DNA of 64,000 nt from DATDPM01 sp963841995 (lineage in GTDB: Bacteria > Pseudomonadota > Alphaproteobacteria > DATDPM01). Positions 44,694 through 52,851 of this stretch are shown here, piece by piece. How positions within the stretch are numbered: the first letter of the stretch is position 1; each line of letters opens with the position of its first letter. The notes below the pieces were generated by a model. That model worked only from the letters and a program-made list of their open reading frames with translations, was not told the DNA's origin and searched no databases. The translations under genes and the position numbers were made by a program. Location of the stretch: the NCBI GenBank assembly GCA_963841995.1, contig CAWJEX010000012.1, forward strand, positions 1 to 64,000, in the 5' to 3' direction.

Positions 44694-45848
44694 CTATTCG
44701 GCGGGCGGGACGAGCCGCACCGACTTGCCCTTGACGGCCAGCGCCAGCTTGCCGTGCTTCAAAGCCAGCGCATCCTCGCCGAACACCTCACGCCGCCAGC
44801 CCTGAAGGGCGGGAACGGGCACCGTTTCGTCGGCGGCGATCTGCTCGAGATCCTGGCCGTTCGCCACCAATTTTTGCGCCACCCCATGTTCCTCGCATTT
44901 CATCTTGAGCAGAACCTTGAGCAATTCGACCAGGGGCTTCAATCCGGACGGCATGTCGTTGCGCGGCGGCAATTCCGGAAGGTCGGAATCGGGAACCTCA
45001 AGACCCTTGGCGACGGCCTGCAGAATCGCTTCGCCCATGGAGCCTTCGGCGGTGCCCTTCGAGATGCTGCGGGAGCGTGCCAGATCGGCCTTGCTGCGCG
45101 GGGAATGGGAGGCGATTTCGAGGAGTGCCTCGTCGCGGATGATGCGATTTCGGGGCACGTCGCGGCTCTGCGCTTCCCGCTCCCGCCACGCCGCGACTTC
45201 CCGCAACACCGCAAGATGCCGCCGGCTGTGGCTGCGGGTCTTGAGGCGGCGCCAAGCCTGGTCCGGGTCCATGCGATAGGTTTCGGGATCGGTCAGCACC
45301 GCCATTTCTTCGACCAGCCATTCGGTTCGCCCGTTCCTTTCCAAGCGGCGCGCCAGATCGTCGTAAACCGCACGCAGATGGATCACGTCGGCCAAGGCGT
45401 ATTCGATCTGCCGAGGGCTCAAGGGCCGGTGTGCCCAATCGGTGAAGCGGGAGGATTTGTCGATCTGCGCTTTGGCGATTTGGGCGACAAGCGTCTCATA
45501 GGACGCCGATTCGCCGAAGCCGCAGACCATGGCCGCGACCTGGGTGTCGAAAATGGGGGTGGGAATTTCGCCCGCCATGTGATGGAAAATCTCGATGTCT
45601 TGCCGCGCGGCATGAAAGACCTTGAGAATGTCGCGATTCGCCATCAGCTTGAAAACCGCATCGAGATCGACGCCGGGAGCCAAAGCATCGATCGCCGCGG
45701 CACCCTCCGGCCCGCCGATCTGCAGCAGACAGAGATTCGGCCAGAAGCTGCGTTCGCGGATGAATTCCGTGTCGACGGTTATATAAGCGGCGGTGGCGAG
45801 ACTCCGGCAAAACGCCGCAACCGCGCTGTTTTCAGTCAGCAAAGTCAT
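44694..45848 (-). CDS. rnd: Ribonuclease D
   Basis: 3'-5' exoribonuclease for tRNA maturation, 384 residues. The start at ATG 45848 gives MTLLTENSAVAAFC. The DEDD exonuclease motifs are visible: VDTEFIRE (Asp, Glu), FHAARQDIEIFHH (Asp) and YALADVIHLRAVYDDL (Tyr/Asp). HRDC-type helical domains follow from about residue 205. It converges with ppx, with 47 nt between the stops, and is divergent from aspS. Confidence 0.94.
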   Translation of the reverse strand: MTLLTENSAVAAFCRSLATAAYITVDTEFIRERSFWPNLCLLQIGGPEGAAAIDALAPGVDLDAVFKLMANRDILKVFHAARQDIEIFHHMAGEIPTPIFDTQVAAMVCGFGESASYETLVAQIAKAQIDKSSRFTDWAHRPLSPRQIEYALADVIHLRAVYDDLARRLERNGRTEWLVEEMAVLTDPETYRMDPDQAWRRLKTRSHSRRHLAVLREVAAWREREAQSRDVPRNRIIRDEALLEIASHSPRSKADLARSRSISKGTAEGSMGEAILQAVAKGLEVPDSDLPELPPRNDMPSGLKPLVELLKVLLKMKCEEHGVAQKLVANGQDLEQIAADETVPVPALQGWRREVFGEDALALKHGKLALAVKGKSVRLVPPAE

Positions 45849-46000
45849 CGCCGCCCGTATACACGGATTTATCACCCCGGCAAAGCGCGCATCGGCTGGA
45901 ATTCGGCCTGCGCCCTAGGCTCGCCGCCGTCCCCGGCACCTTGACAACCGGGGCTTTTCCATGCGCTTTTTCGCGCCAGATTCAAAGGGCCGCCCCTCCG

Positions 46001-47815
46001 ATGCATCCATACCGAACCCATACCTGCGGCGAATTGCGCCCGGCCCATACCGGTATTCAGGTCAGGCTCTCGGGCTGGGTCCACCGCAAGCGGGATCACG
46101 GCAATCTCCTTTTTATCGATTTGCGCGATCATTACGGCCTTACTCAGTGCGTGATCGACGTTTCGAGCCCGATTTTCCCCAAGGTCGAACCGACCCGGAA
46201 TGAGAGCGTCGTCACCGTCACCGGCCATGTCGTCGCCCGCTCGCCGGAAACCGTCAATCCCAATCTGCCGACCGGGGAAATTGAACTCCGCGTCGAAGAA
46301 TTCGAGCTCGATTCGCAGGCCGACATGCTGCCGCTGCAGGTCAATTCCGATGCCGATTCCGGCGAAGACATCCGGCTGCGCTACCGCTTTCTCGATCTTC
46401 GCCGCGAAAAGATTTACCGCAACATCATGCTACGCTCGAAAATCATCGCCAGCATCCGGCGGCGGATGATCGAACAGCGCTTCACCGAATTTCACACGCC
46501 GATCTTGACCGCGAGCTCGCCCGAGGGCGCCCGCGATTTTCTCGTTCCCGCGCGGCTTCATCCGGGAAAATTCTATGCGCTGCCTCAGGCGCCGCAGCAA
46601 TTCAAACAGCTCCTGATGATCGCGGGCTTCGACCGCTATTTCCAGATCGCGCCCTGTTTCAGGGATGAGGATAGCCGGGCAGACCGCAGCCCGGGCGAAT
46701 TCTACCAACTCGATCTCGAGATGTCGTTCGTGACTCAGGACGACGTGTTCGATGCCGTGGCGCCGGTTTTGGCCGGCGTGTTCGAGGAATTCGCCGAAGG
46801 GCGACGCGTCACGAAGCCGCCGTTTCCGAATATCAAATTCGATGAGGCGGTGCTGAAATACGGATCGGACAAGCCCGATCTCCGGAATCCGCTGATTATT
46901 TCAGACGTCACCGACGCCTTTCGCGGTTCAGGTTTCGGAATTTTTGCCAAGGCCATCGAAGCCGGGAGCGTTGTTCGCGCCATTCCTGCACCCAGGGCTT
47001 CATCGCGTCCACGCAGTTTCTTCGATAAATTGAACGAATGGGCGCGCGCGCAGGGCGCCCCGGGACTCGGCTACATCGCTTTTGCCGAGAACGAGGCCAA
47101 AGGTCCGATCGCCAAAAATCTTCAGGCGGATCGCGCCGCCGCGATTCAAAAGACCGCCGGCGTCGGCGATGGCGACGCGGTATTTTTCGTTTGCGACAAA
47201 CCCAACGCCGCGGCGAAAATGGCGGGGCTCGTGCGGACCAGGATTTGCGCGGAGCTGGAGCTGACCGAGCGGAACGCGTTCCGGTTTTGCTGGATCGTCG
47301 ACTTTCCGATGTATGAGCTCAATGAGCAAACCGGCAAAATCGAGTTCAGCCACAATCCGTTCTCGATGCCCCAAGGCGGTCTCGAAGCGCTGGAGACCAA
47401 AGATCCGCTCGAAATCAAGGCGTTCCAGTATGATATCGTTTGCAACGGTGTTGAGCTCTCAAGCGGCGCCATCCGCAATCATTTGCCCGCGGTGATGTAC
47501 AAGGCCTTCGAAATCGCCGGCTATAGTAATCAGCAGGTCGAAGATCAATTCGGCGGGTTGCTGAATGCGCTTCGTTTCGGCGCGCCCCCGCATGGCGGGT
47601 CGGCGCCCGGCATCGATCGCATCGTCATGCTGTTGGCGGACGAACCGAATATTCGCGAAGTCATCGCGTTTCCGATGAATCAGAAGGCCGAAGATCTTCT
47701 CATGCAAGCGCCGGCTTCCGTGCCGCCCGAGCGGTTGCGCGAACTGCACATTCGAATCCATTTGCCGCCGCAGGCGAAGCCGGAAGAACCGGCCCGCGGC
47801 GCCGGCGGAGCATGA
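46001..47815 (+). CDS. aspS: Aspartyl-tRNA synthetase
   Basis: Class II synthetase of bacterial type, 604 residues, start ATG 46001 (MHPYRTHTCGELRPAH). Domains in order: OB-fold anticodon-binding domain (1-105); catalytic core with motif 2 CFRDEDSRADRSPGEFYQLD near residue 220; the bacterial GAD insertion (about 285-420); and motif 3 GSAPGIDRIVML near 540. Whether it also charges tRNA-Asn cannot be told here. eipB starts inside its stop (ATGA). Confidence 0.97.
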   Translation: MHPYRTHTCGELRPAHTGIQVRLSGWVHRKRDHGNLLFIDLRDHYGLTQCVIDVSSPIFPKVEPTRNESVVTVTGHVVARSPETVNPNLPTGEIELRVEEFELDSQADMLPLQVNSDADSGEDIRLRYRFLDLRREKIYRNIMLRSKIIASIRRRMIEQRFTEFHTPILTASSPEGARDFLVPARLHPGKFYALPQAPQQFKQLLMIAGFDRYFQIAPCFRDEDSRADRSPGEFYQLDLEMSFVTQDDVFDAVAPVLAGVFEEFAEGRRVTKPPFPNIKFDEAVLKYGSDKPDLRNPLIISDVTDAFRGSGFGIFAKAIEAGSVVRAIPAPRASSRPRSFFDKLNEWARAQGAPGLGYIAFAENEAKGPIAKNLQADRAAAIQKTAGVGDGDAVFFVCDKPNAAAKMAGLVRTRICAELELTERNAFRFCWIVDFPMYELNEQTGKIEFSHNPFSMPQGGLEALETKDPLEIKAFQYDIVCNGVELSSGAIRNHLPAVMYKAFEIAGYSNQQVEDQFGGLLNALRFGAPPHGGSAPGIDRIVMLLADEPNIREVIAFPMNQKAEDLLMQAPASVPPERLRELHIRIHLPPQAKPEEPARGAGGA

Positions 47816-48636
47816 GCCTCGTGCGTCGGTGGGCGCGTGAACAACTCTTTCCGACAGCCGCTATTCTGACCGGTGTCATCGTTGCGGCCGCCGGTGTTTC
47901 GGCTGCCGAAATCGTGCCGCACAAAGCCTATTACGCTTTGCATTTGAAAAGCACGGCAGCCGGCAGCACGCTGACCGACGTCAAAGGCGCCATGTACATC
48001 GACTGGATCGATTCCTGTGAAGGATGGAGTTCCTCCCAGCGTCTCGAACTGCGGTTCTACGATGCCGCCAAACCGGCAATCGAGATCGATTCGCGATTTG
48101 CGAGTTGGGAATCGCGGGACGGTTTGAGCTACCGCTTCGAGGTCGAAAATCTTCGTGATGGCGCGCCCGACAAGGATCTCGCCGGAAAGGCGACGCTCCA
48201 AGCGATCGGACAGCCCGGCGAGGCCAATTTTACGGGAAAGCATGCCTTCGCCATGCCGCTCCCGGCGGGAACTATCTTCCCGGCCCGCCATATGATGGAC
48301 CTCATCGATCATGGGGTGGCCGGTGACAAAATTGTGGCGCGAACGGTATTCGACGGGACCAGCGACGAAGGGCCGTTCGAGGTCAACGCGGTAATCGGCC
48401 CGGTCAAGCCGGCCAAAGACGACGAAAAAATTCTACCCAAATCGGTCGATAAACCGTACCGGCCGATGCGGCTGGCGTTTTTTTACATGAACAAGGACGA
48501 AGTGGCGCCGTTCTACGAGATGTCCGCCGACCTTATGGACAATGGTATCGCGCGGAGCTTCGTGCTCGACTATGGCGACTCGGTCATTGCCGCCGATCTC
48601 GAACGGATCGAGATTCTGGCAAAACCGAAGTGCTGA
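47812..48636 (+). CDS. eipB: Cell-envelope integrity protein EipB (DUF1849)
   Basis: Periplasmic beta-spiral protein known from Brucella, where it supports envelope integrity. It has 274 residues with a signal-like hydrophobic segment at about 15-32. The conserved opening IVPHKAYYALHLKS follows, with Cys69 in WIDSCEGWSSSQRL and a C-terminal Cys274. These correspond to the conserved disulfide pair of the family. Its ATG overlaps the aspS stop, so the two are cotranscribed. Confidence 0.88.
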   Translation: MSLVRRWAREQLFPTAAILTGVIVAAAGVSAAEIVPHKAYYALHLKSTAAGSTLTDVKGAMYIDWIDSCEGWSSSQRLELRFYDAAKPAIEIDSRFASWESRDGLSYRFEVENLRDGAPDKDLAGKATLQAIGQPGEANFTGKHAFAMPLPAGTIFPARHMMDLIDHGVAGDKIVARTVFDGTSDEGPFEVNAVIGPVKPAKDDEKILPKSVDKPYRPMRLAFFYMNKDEVAPFYEMSADLMDNGIARSFVLDYGDSVIAADLERIEILAKPKC

Positions 48637-48909
48637 AGCAGGAAAGCGTGGGAACGCGGCCCTGGACGGGCTTGGGCTTCGTGCTATCGTATGGGGAAAT
48701 AAGGGGTTTCTTTCGGCAGGGAAGATCAAAAGGACGTCCCGAGTTACCATTCGTTAACCGTAATGGGCGTCAAATGACCGGGGCGACAGAGGTCCATCGC
48801 GCGGAGAAATGCGCGGCCAATAAAGGTCCTGCGGGACTTTGAACCGCAGCGGTCGTTTGCAAGGGTAACGCGCGTGATCCGGCGCGCTGTATGAGCCGGT
48901 GAGGGGGCA
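48637..48909 (+). promoter_or_regulatory. Leader and probable promoter region of divK-pleD
   Basis: 273 nt with no gene. It contains TTACC (48744-48748) and TTAACC (48754-48759), a direct repeat with 10-nt spacing. This resembles, but does not match, the TTAA-N7-TTAA site of the cell-cycle regulator CtrA. A GGTGAGGGGGC stretch just before 48910 supplies the divK ribosome binding site. Confidence 0.4.
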
Positions 48910-49273
48910 ATGGCCAAGACGGTTTTGATTGTCGAGGACAACGAGCTGAACATGAAGCTCTTCCACGACCTTCTGGAAGCACACGGCTATAAGACCCTGG
49001 AGACGAAGGACGGTCGCGAGGCGCTCAAGCTTGCCGCGAATTCCACCCCGATCTCATTCTCATGGATATACAGTTGCCGGAAATTTCGGGGCTCGAAGTC
49101 ACGAAATGGATTAAGGAAGACGAAACCTTGAGAAGATCCCGGTCATCGCCGTGACGGCATTCGCCATGAAGGGCGACGAAGAAAAAATCCGCGAAGGCGG
49201 GTGCGAGGCCTATCTTGCGAAGCCGATTTCGGTCGCCAATTTCCTGGAGACCGTCGAAAAATTCATAGGTTGA
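48910..49273 (+). CDS. divK: Single-domain response regulator DivK, two -1 shifts
   Basis: Cell-fate response regulator acting with PleC/DivJ-type kinases. The frame starts MAKTVLIVEDNELNMKLFHD and is lost after ALKLAA; EFHPDLILMDIQLPEISGLE follows in a second frame, and IPVIAVTAFAMKGDEEKIRE to ETVEKFIG in a third. Adding one G at about 49038 (GCGAATT to GCGGAATT) and one A at about 49132 (GAGAAGATC to GAGAAAGATC) restores a 121-residue receiver. Its phospho-acceptor would be Asp53, with Lys in YLAKPIS. Two losses within 95 nt of such a conserved gene strongly suggest consensus error. Confidence 0.9.
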
Positions 49274-49280
49274 CCGTCCG

Positions 49281-50699
49281 ATGTCCGCCCGCGTCCTGGT
49301 GGTTGACGACCTTCCGCCCAACGTCAAGCTTCTCGAAGCGAAGCTGAACGCCGAATATTTCGACGTGGTAACGGCGTTTGACGGTCCATCGGCGATCGCC
49401 GCTGCGCAGACCAAGGCGCCCGATGTCATCCTCCTCGACGTCATGATGCCGGGCATGGACGGCTTCGAGGCCTGCAGGCGCCTTAAAACCGACCCGGCGA
49501 CCATGCATATTCCGATCATCATGGTCACGGCGCTCAGCGAAACCGCGGACCGGGTGCGCGAACTCGAGGCAGGAGCCGACGATTTTCTGACCAAACCGGT
49601 TAACGATGTCGCTCTCTTCGCGCGGATCAAATCGCTGGCGCGCCTCAAGCTTATTCGCGACGAATGGCGTCGGCGCGAAGAAACCTGCGATCAATTCGGA
49701 GTCTTGCCCCGCTCCGGTCCCCCGCTCGACGAAGACGCGCTGCACGGCCGGATTCTCGTCGTCGAAAAGAGCGAGGCGCTCTGCCGCAAGCTCAAGGGCA
49801 TCGTCAAGGAAGACGGCGCGGAAGTCGTCGTCGCGGCAAGCACGGAAGAGGCGATCGAACTTGCCAAGGACGGCGATTTCGACATGTTCGTCGTGGGCGC
49901 GCTGGCCGGAGAAGGCGGCGGCGATGCACTCCGTCTTTCGTCGCAATTAAGGGCGCGGACGGAAGCCCGCTACATTCCGATTCTGCTGCTGGTCGAGGAA
50001 GACGAAAACAAGCTTCTGATCAAGGCCCTGGAGATCGGCATCAACGATTACGTCGTCAAGCCGATCAATTCGAACGAGTTCATCGCCCGCTGCCGCACCC
50101 AGATCCGGTGGAAACGCTATCAAGAGCGGCTGCGGTCGAATTACGAACGCAGCCTGTCGCTCGCACTGACCGACAGCCTGACCAGCCTATACAATCATCG
50201 CTACGCCAATGTGCATCTCGGCACGATGCTTCGCCGCCTGGCCGAAGGCGGAAAACCGGTCGGCGTGCTGATGGTCGACATCGACAACTTCAAGCTGATC
50301 AACGATGAATACGGCCATGGCGCCGGCGACGAAGTCTTGCGGTTGGTGGCCGACCGGCTGATGAACAGCGTGCGCAGCTTCGACATGGTGGCGCGTCTCG
50401 GCGGCGAAGAATTCCTCGTCGTCATTGCCGATGCGACGCCGGAAATCGTGATCGGCGTTGCCGAACGCTTGCGCGGATCGACCGGAGAGGTTCCGTTCCC
50501 GCTGATCAGCGTGGGAAAGGCGATCAATGTCACGGTCAGCGTGGGAGCGGCGATCGCCAATGCACCGGGCAAATCGGCGAACGAACTTCTAAAGCGCGCC
50601 GACGAGGCGCTGTATCAGGCGAAGCGCCAGGGCCGCAATCGGGTTATCACGGATTTTTCGTTGCCGGAGGCGGCGCCGCCGCGTTCGGCGTTTTACTGA
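49281..50699 (+). CDS. pleD: Response regulator PleD with GGDEF diguanylate cyclase output
   Basis: Makes cyclic di-GMP at the pole during cell differentiation in Caulobacter. It has 472 residues. The first receiver has Asp53 in VILLDVMMPGMDG and Lys in DFLTKPV. The second receiver (about 155-280) lacks the acceptor Asp (FDMFVVGALAGEGGG), as in PleD adaptor domains. The GGDEF domain has ARLGGEEFLVV, and the inhibitory I-site RxxD is present as RSFD five residues before. It follows divK after 7 nt, the same arrangement as in Caulobacter. Confidence 0.96.
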   Translation: MSARVLVVDDLPPNVKLLEAKLNAEYFDVVTAFDGPSAIAAAQTKAPDVILLDVMMPGMDGFEACRRLKTDPATMHIPIIMVTALSETADRVRELEAGADDFLTKPVNDVALFARIKSLARLKLIRDEWRRREETCDQFGVLPRSGPPLDEDALHGRILVVEKSEALCRKLKGIVKEDGAEVVVAASTEEAIELAKDGDFDMFVVGALAGEGGGDALRLSSQLRARTEARYIPILLLVEEDENKLLIKALEIGINDYVVKPINSNEFIARCRTQIRWKRYQERLRSNYERSLSLALTDSLTSLYNHRYANVHLGTMLRRLAEGGKPVGVLMVDIDNFKLINDEYGHGAGDEVLRLVADRLMNSVRSFDMVARLGGEEFLVVIADATPEIVIGVAERLRGSTGEVPFPLISVGKAINVTVSVGAAIANAPGKSANELLKRADEALYQAKRQGRNRVITDFSLPEAAPPRSAFY

Positions 50700-50744
50700 G
50701 CGTGCGGGAAGGCGGGCGCCGTCATCGGGCGCCGAATACCGATC

Positions 50745-50912
50745 CTACTTAATCTTGCCTTCTTTGAAGACAACGTGCTTGCGCACGACCGGATCGTATT
50801 TCTTCATTTCAAGCTTTTCGGTCAGTTGCCGCGGGTTTTTCTTGGTGGTGTAGAAATAGCCCGTCCCGGCGGAGCTGACCATTTTGATCTGAATGTTGCT
50901 GGGCTTGGCCAT
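50745..50912 (-). CDS. rpmG: 50S ribosomal protein L33
   Basis: 55 residues from ATG 50912 (MAKPSNIQIKMVSSAGTGYF to VVFKEGKIK). The family core YFYTTKKNPRQLTEKLEMKK is complete. It is the cysteine-free type. A single gene on the minus strand after pleD. Confidence 0.96.
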   Translation of the reverse strand: MAKPSNIQIKMVSSAGTGYFYTTKKNPRQLTEKLEMKKYDPVVRKHVVFKEGKIK

Positions 50913-51016
50913 GGAATGTCCCTGGTTCTTAAATTCGGCGGGCCACAATAGCGGCCGCGCCACCGCTGTCAACCCGGCCCGGGTTGCGGTTTAAAAATAG
51001 TAGATAAATCAATTGG

Positions 51017-52638
51017 TTATCGGGTGGCCACCGACGGTCCGGCACCTTGCGCCACTGCCGGTTCGGAGAGCTTTATGGCGCGCGCGTAGAGTTCCAAATC
51101 CTCGAGCACGTCTTTGGCGACCTGCAAATCTTCGCCCGCCATGTCGTGCCGCGCCGGACAATTGGAACGAAGCTCATCCGTCGCCCGATTGTCGTCATGG
51201 CTGGAACGCCAAGCCGCCAAAATATGGGCTGGATCGATCCGGCCGCTTCGCAAATCGGCCTCAAGGTCGTGGGCGGATTCGGCGGATTTCGAGGTACATA
51301 AGGTGGGCATGATGCCGAGTTTGTGGAAGGCATAGCCCGACGGCGCCTCAATTCGTGACCAGGTGAGGGTCAATTCGCCGTCATTGGGAAGTCGGATGAC
51401 GTTCTGCACCGTGCCCTTGCCGAAGGACGCGGAACCGACCAGAACGGCGCGCCGCTGGTCCTGAAGGGCGGCGGCGACGATTTCGAGCCGATGATGCGGA
51501 AGTCGCCGTTGATGAGCACGGCCATCGGCAATCCCTTGGCGATATCGTTGCCCGACGCGTCGAAACGCTGATTGCTGTCGGGATGCCGACCGTGAGTTTC
51601 GACGATCTCGCCGCCATCCAGAAAAAGATCGGCAACCGCGATGGCCTGATCGAGAAGGCCGCCTGGATTGCCCCGCAGATCGAGGACGACGCCTTTCGCA
51701 GCGCCATGCGATTTCAATTGATCGAATGCGGAGGACAAGCTGATCGCGGTGCGCTGGTTAAAGCTCGACACCGTCAAATAGGCGATGTCGCCTTGCAATT
51801 CGGCGGTAACCGTGGGCGGAACGATCAGCGCGCGTTCGAAGGTCAGCCTCAGTGGACCGTCATTTTCCGTCCGGTAAATCGTCAGCGTAATATGCGTGCC
51901 GACCCGGCCGCGCAGTAAATTGGTGATATCGCCGCGATTGAGATCCGCAATCGGACGCCCGTCAATTTGGGTTACGACGTCGCCGACCTGAAGCCCGCCG
52001 CGCTCCGCCGGCGTGTCGCCGACGACGGAGGTGATTTTCATGGTCCGATCCGGCGTGACCGTGAATTCGAAGCCGATCCCGCCGAACCCATCGCGCATGG
52101 CGCGGTGATTGCGGGCGAGATCTCTTCCGGCGTAACGCGAGAATTCATCGAGCTTGGTCAGCGATTTGTCGAATACGGCTTCGTAAATCGATTCCGACGA
52201 CGCATTCAACACCTGGGGCGACGCGGCGCGACCCAGCATCAGCGCCTTGACCGTCAGATCGGCCCATCCGTCGGCGTCGTCATCGCCGGGCACTGCAAAG
52301 GACGAGAGCAAAACGCCGACGCGGCGCATCTCCACCTTGTCGCCGTCACGGTCGATCTCGATTTCCGGATCGAGAACGGAAAGTCCATCCAGCCCGGCGA
52401 GCGCAACCGCGGAGATCGCAGTCTTGTCGACATAGCGCCCCGATATTGCCTCGTATCCCGCAGCGAATTCCTGGGTGGTTCGTTCGGCCGAAAAAGCGTC
52501 GTCTCCCGTTGGCTGGGCCGTGACGCAAGCCGCGAGCAACGCCGCGGCTGCCGCTCCGGCCGCGAGCGCAGCCAGTCGCTTCTGCAACTTCGCCGGCGCC
52601 GTCAACGGCGCATACCGAATTCGATGGCTATCCCCCAA
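51017..52638 (-). CDS. S41 family C-terminal processing peptidase, three clustered indels
   Basis: CtpA-like serine peptidase with a lipoprotein-type signal (LAACV near residue 38) and a PDZ domain (DTPAERGGLQVGDVVTQIDG). The peptidase domain begins GDIAYLTVSSFNQRTA and continues VVLDLRGNPGGLLDQAI. In the catalytic Ser segment (51485-51510) the frame shifts twice. Removing one T and adding one T and one G gives NGDSASSASEIVAAALQDQR. It then leads into VGSASFGKGTVQNVIRLP, with the general-base Lys in FGKG. The corrected total is 540 residues with a whole number of codons. The start is TTG 52638 with GGGAAAG upstream. The region after residue 430 is divergent. Confidence 0.85.
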
Positions 52639-52851
52639 TGCGGCTTTCCCGATCCCTTGGCGAATGCACTTGTTGATCGTCGCCTGAGGTCATTTTAAAC
52701 GAATGCGCGGGTCAAATTGGTTACCCCGCCATGAATTTGTACCGAACAGGGCGGGAAAAAACCAAGCCAATTGTTTGCACTCACCGGAAAAATGACGGGA
52801 ATCCTCGCTTTTTTGTGGGTCACGGGTTGCCGGCTGGGTTCCCAAGTTAGG

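Noticed and set aside
52720..52790. Terminator between rnr and the S41 peptidase gene.
   Set aside because: A CCCGCC/GGCGGG pair exists, but the A/T-run is on the wrong side for either transcript.
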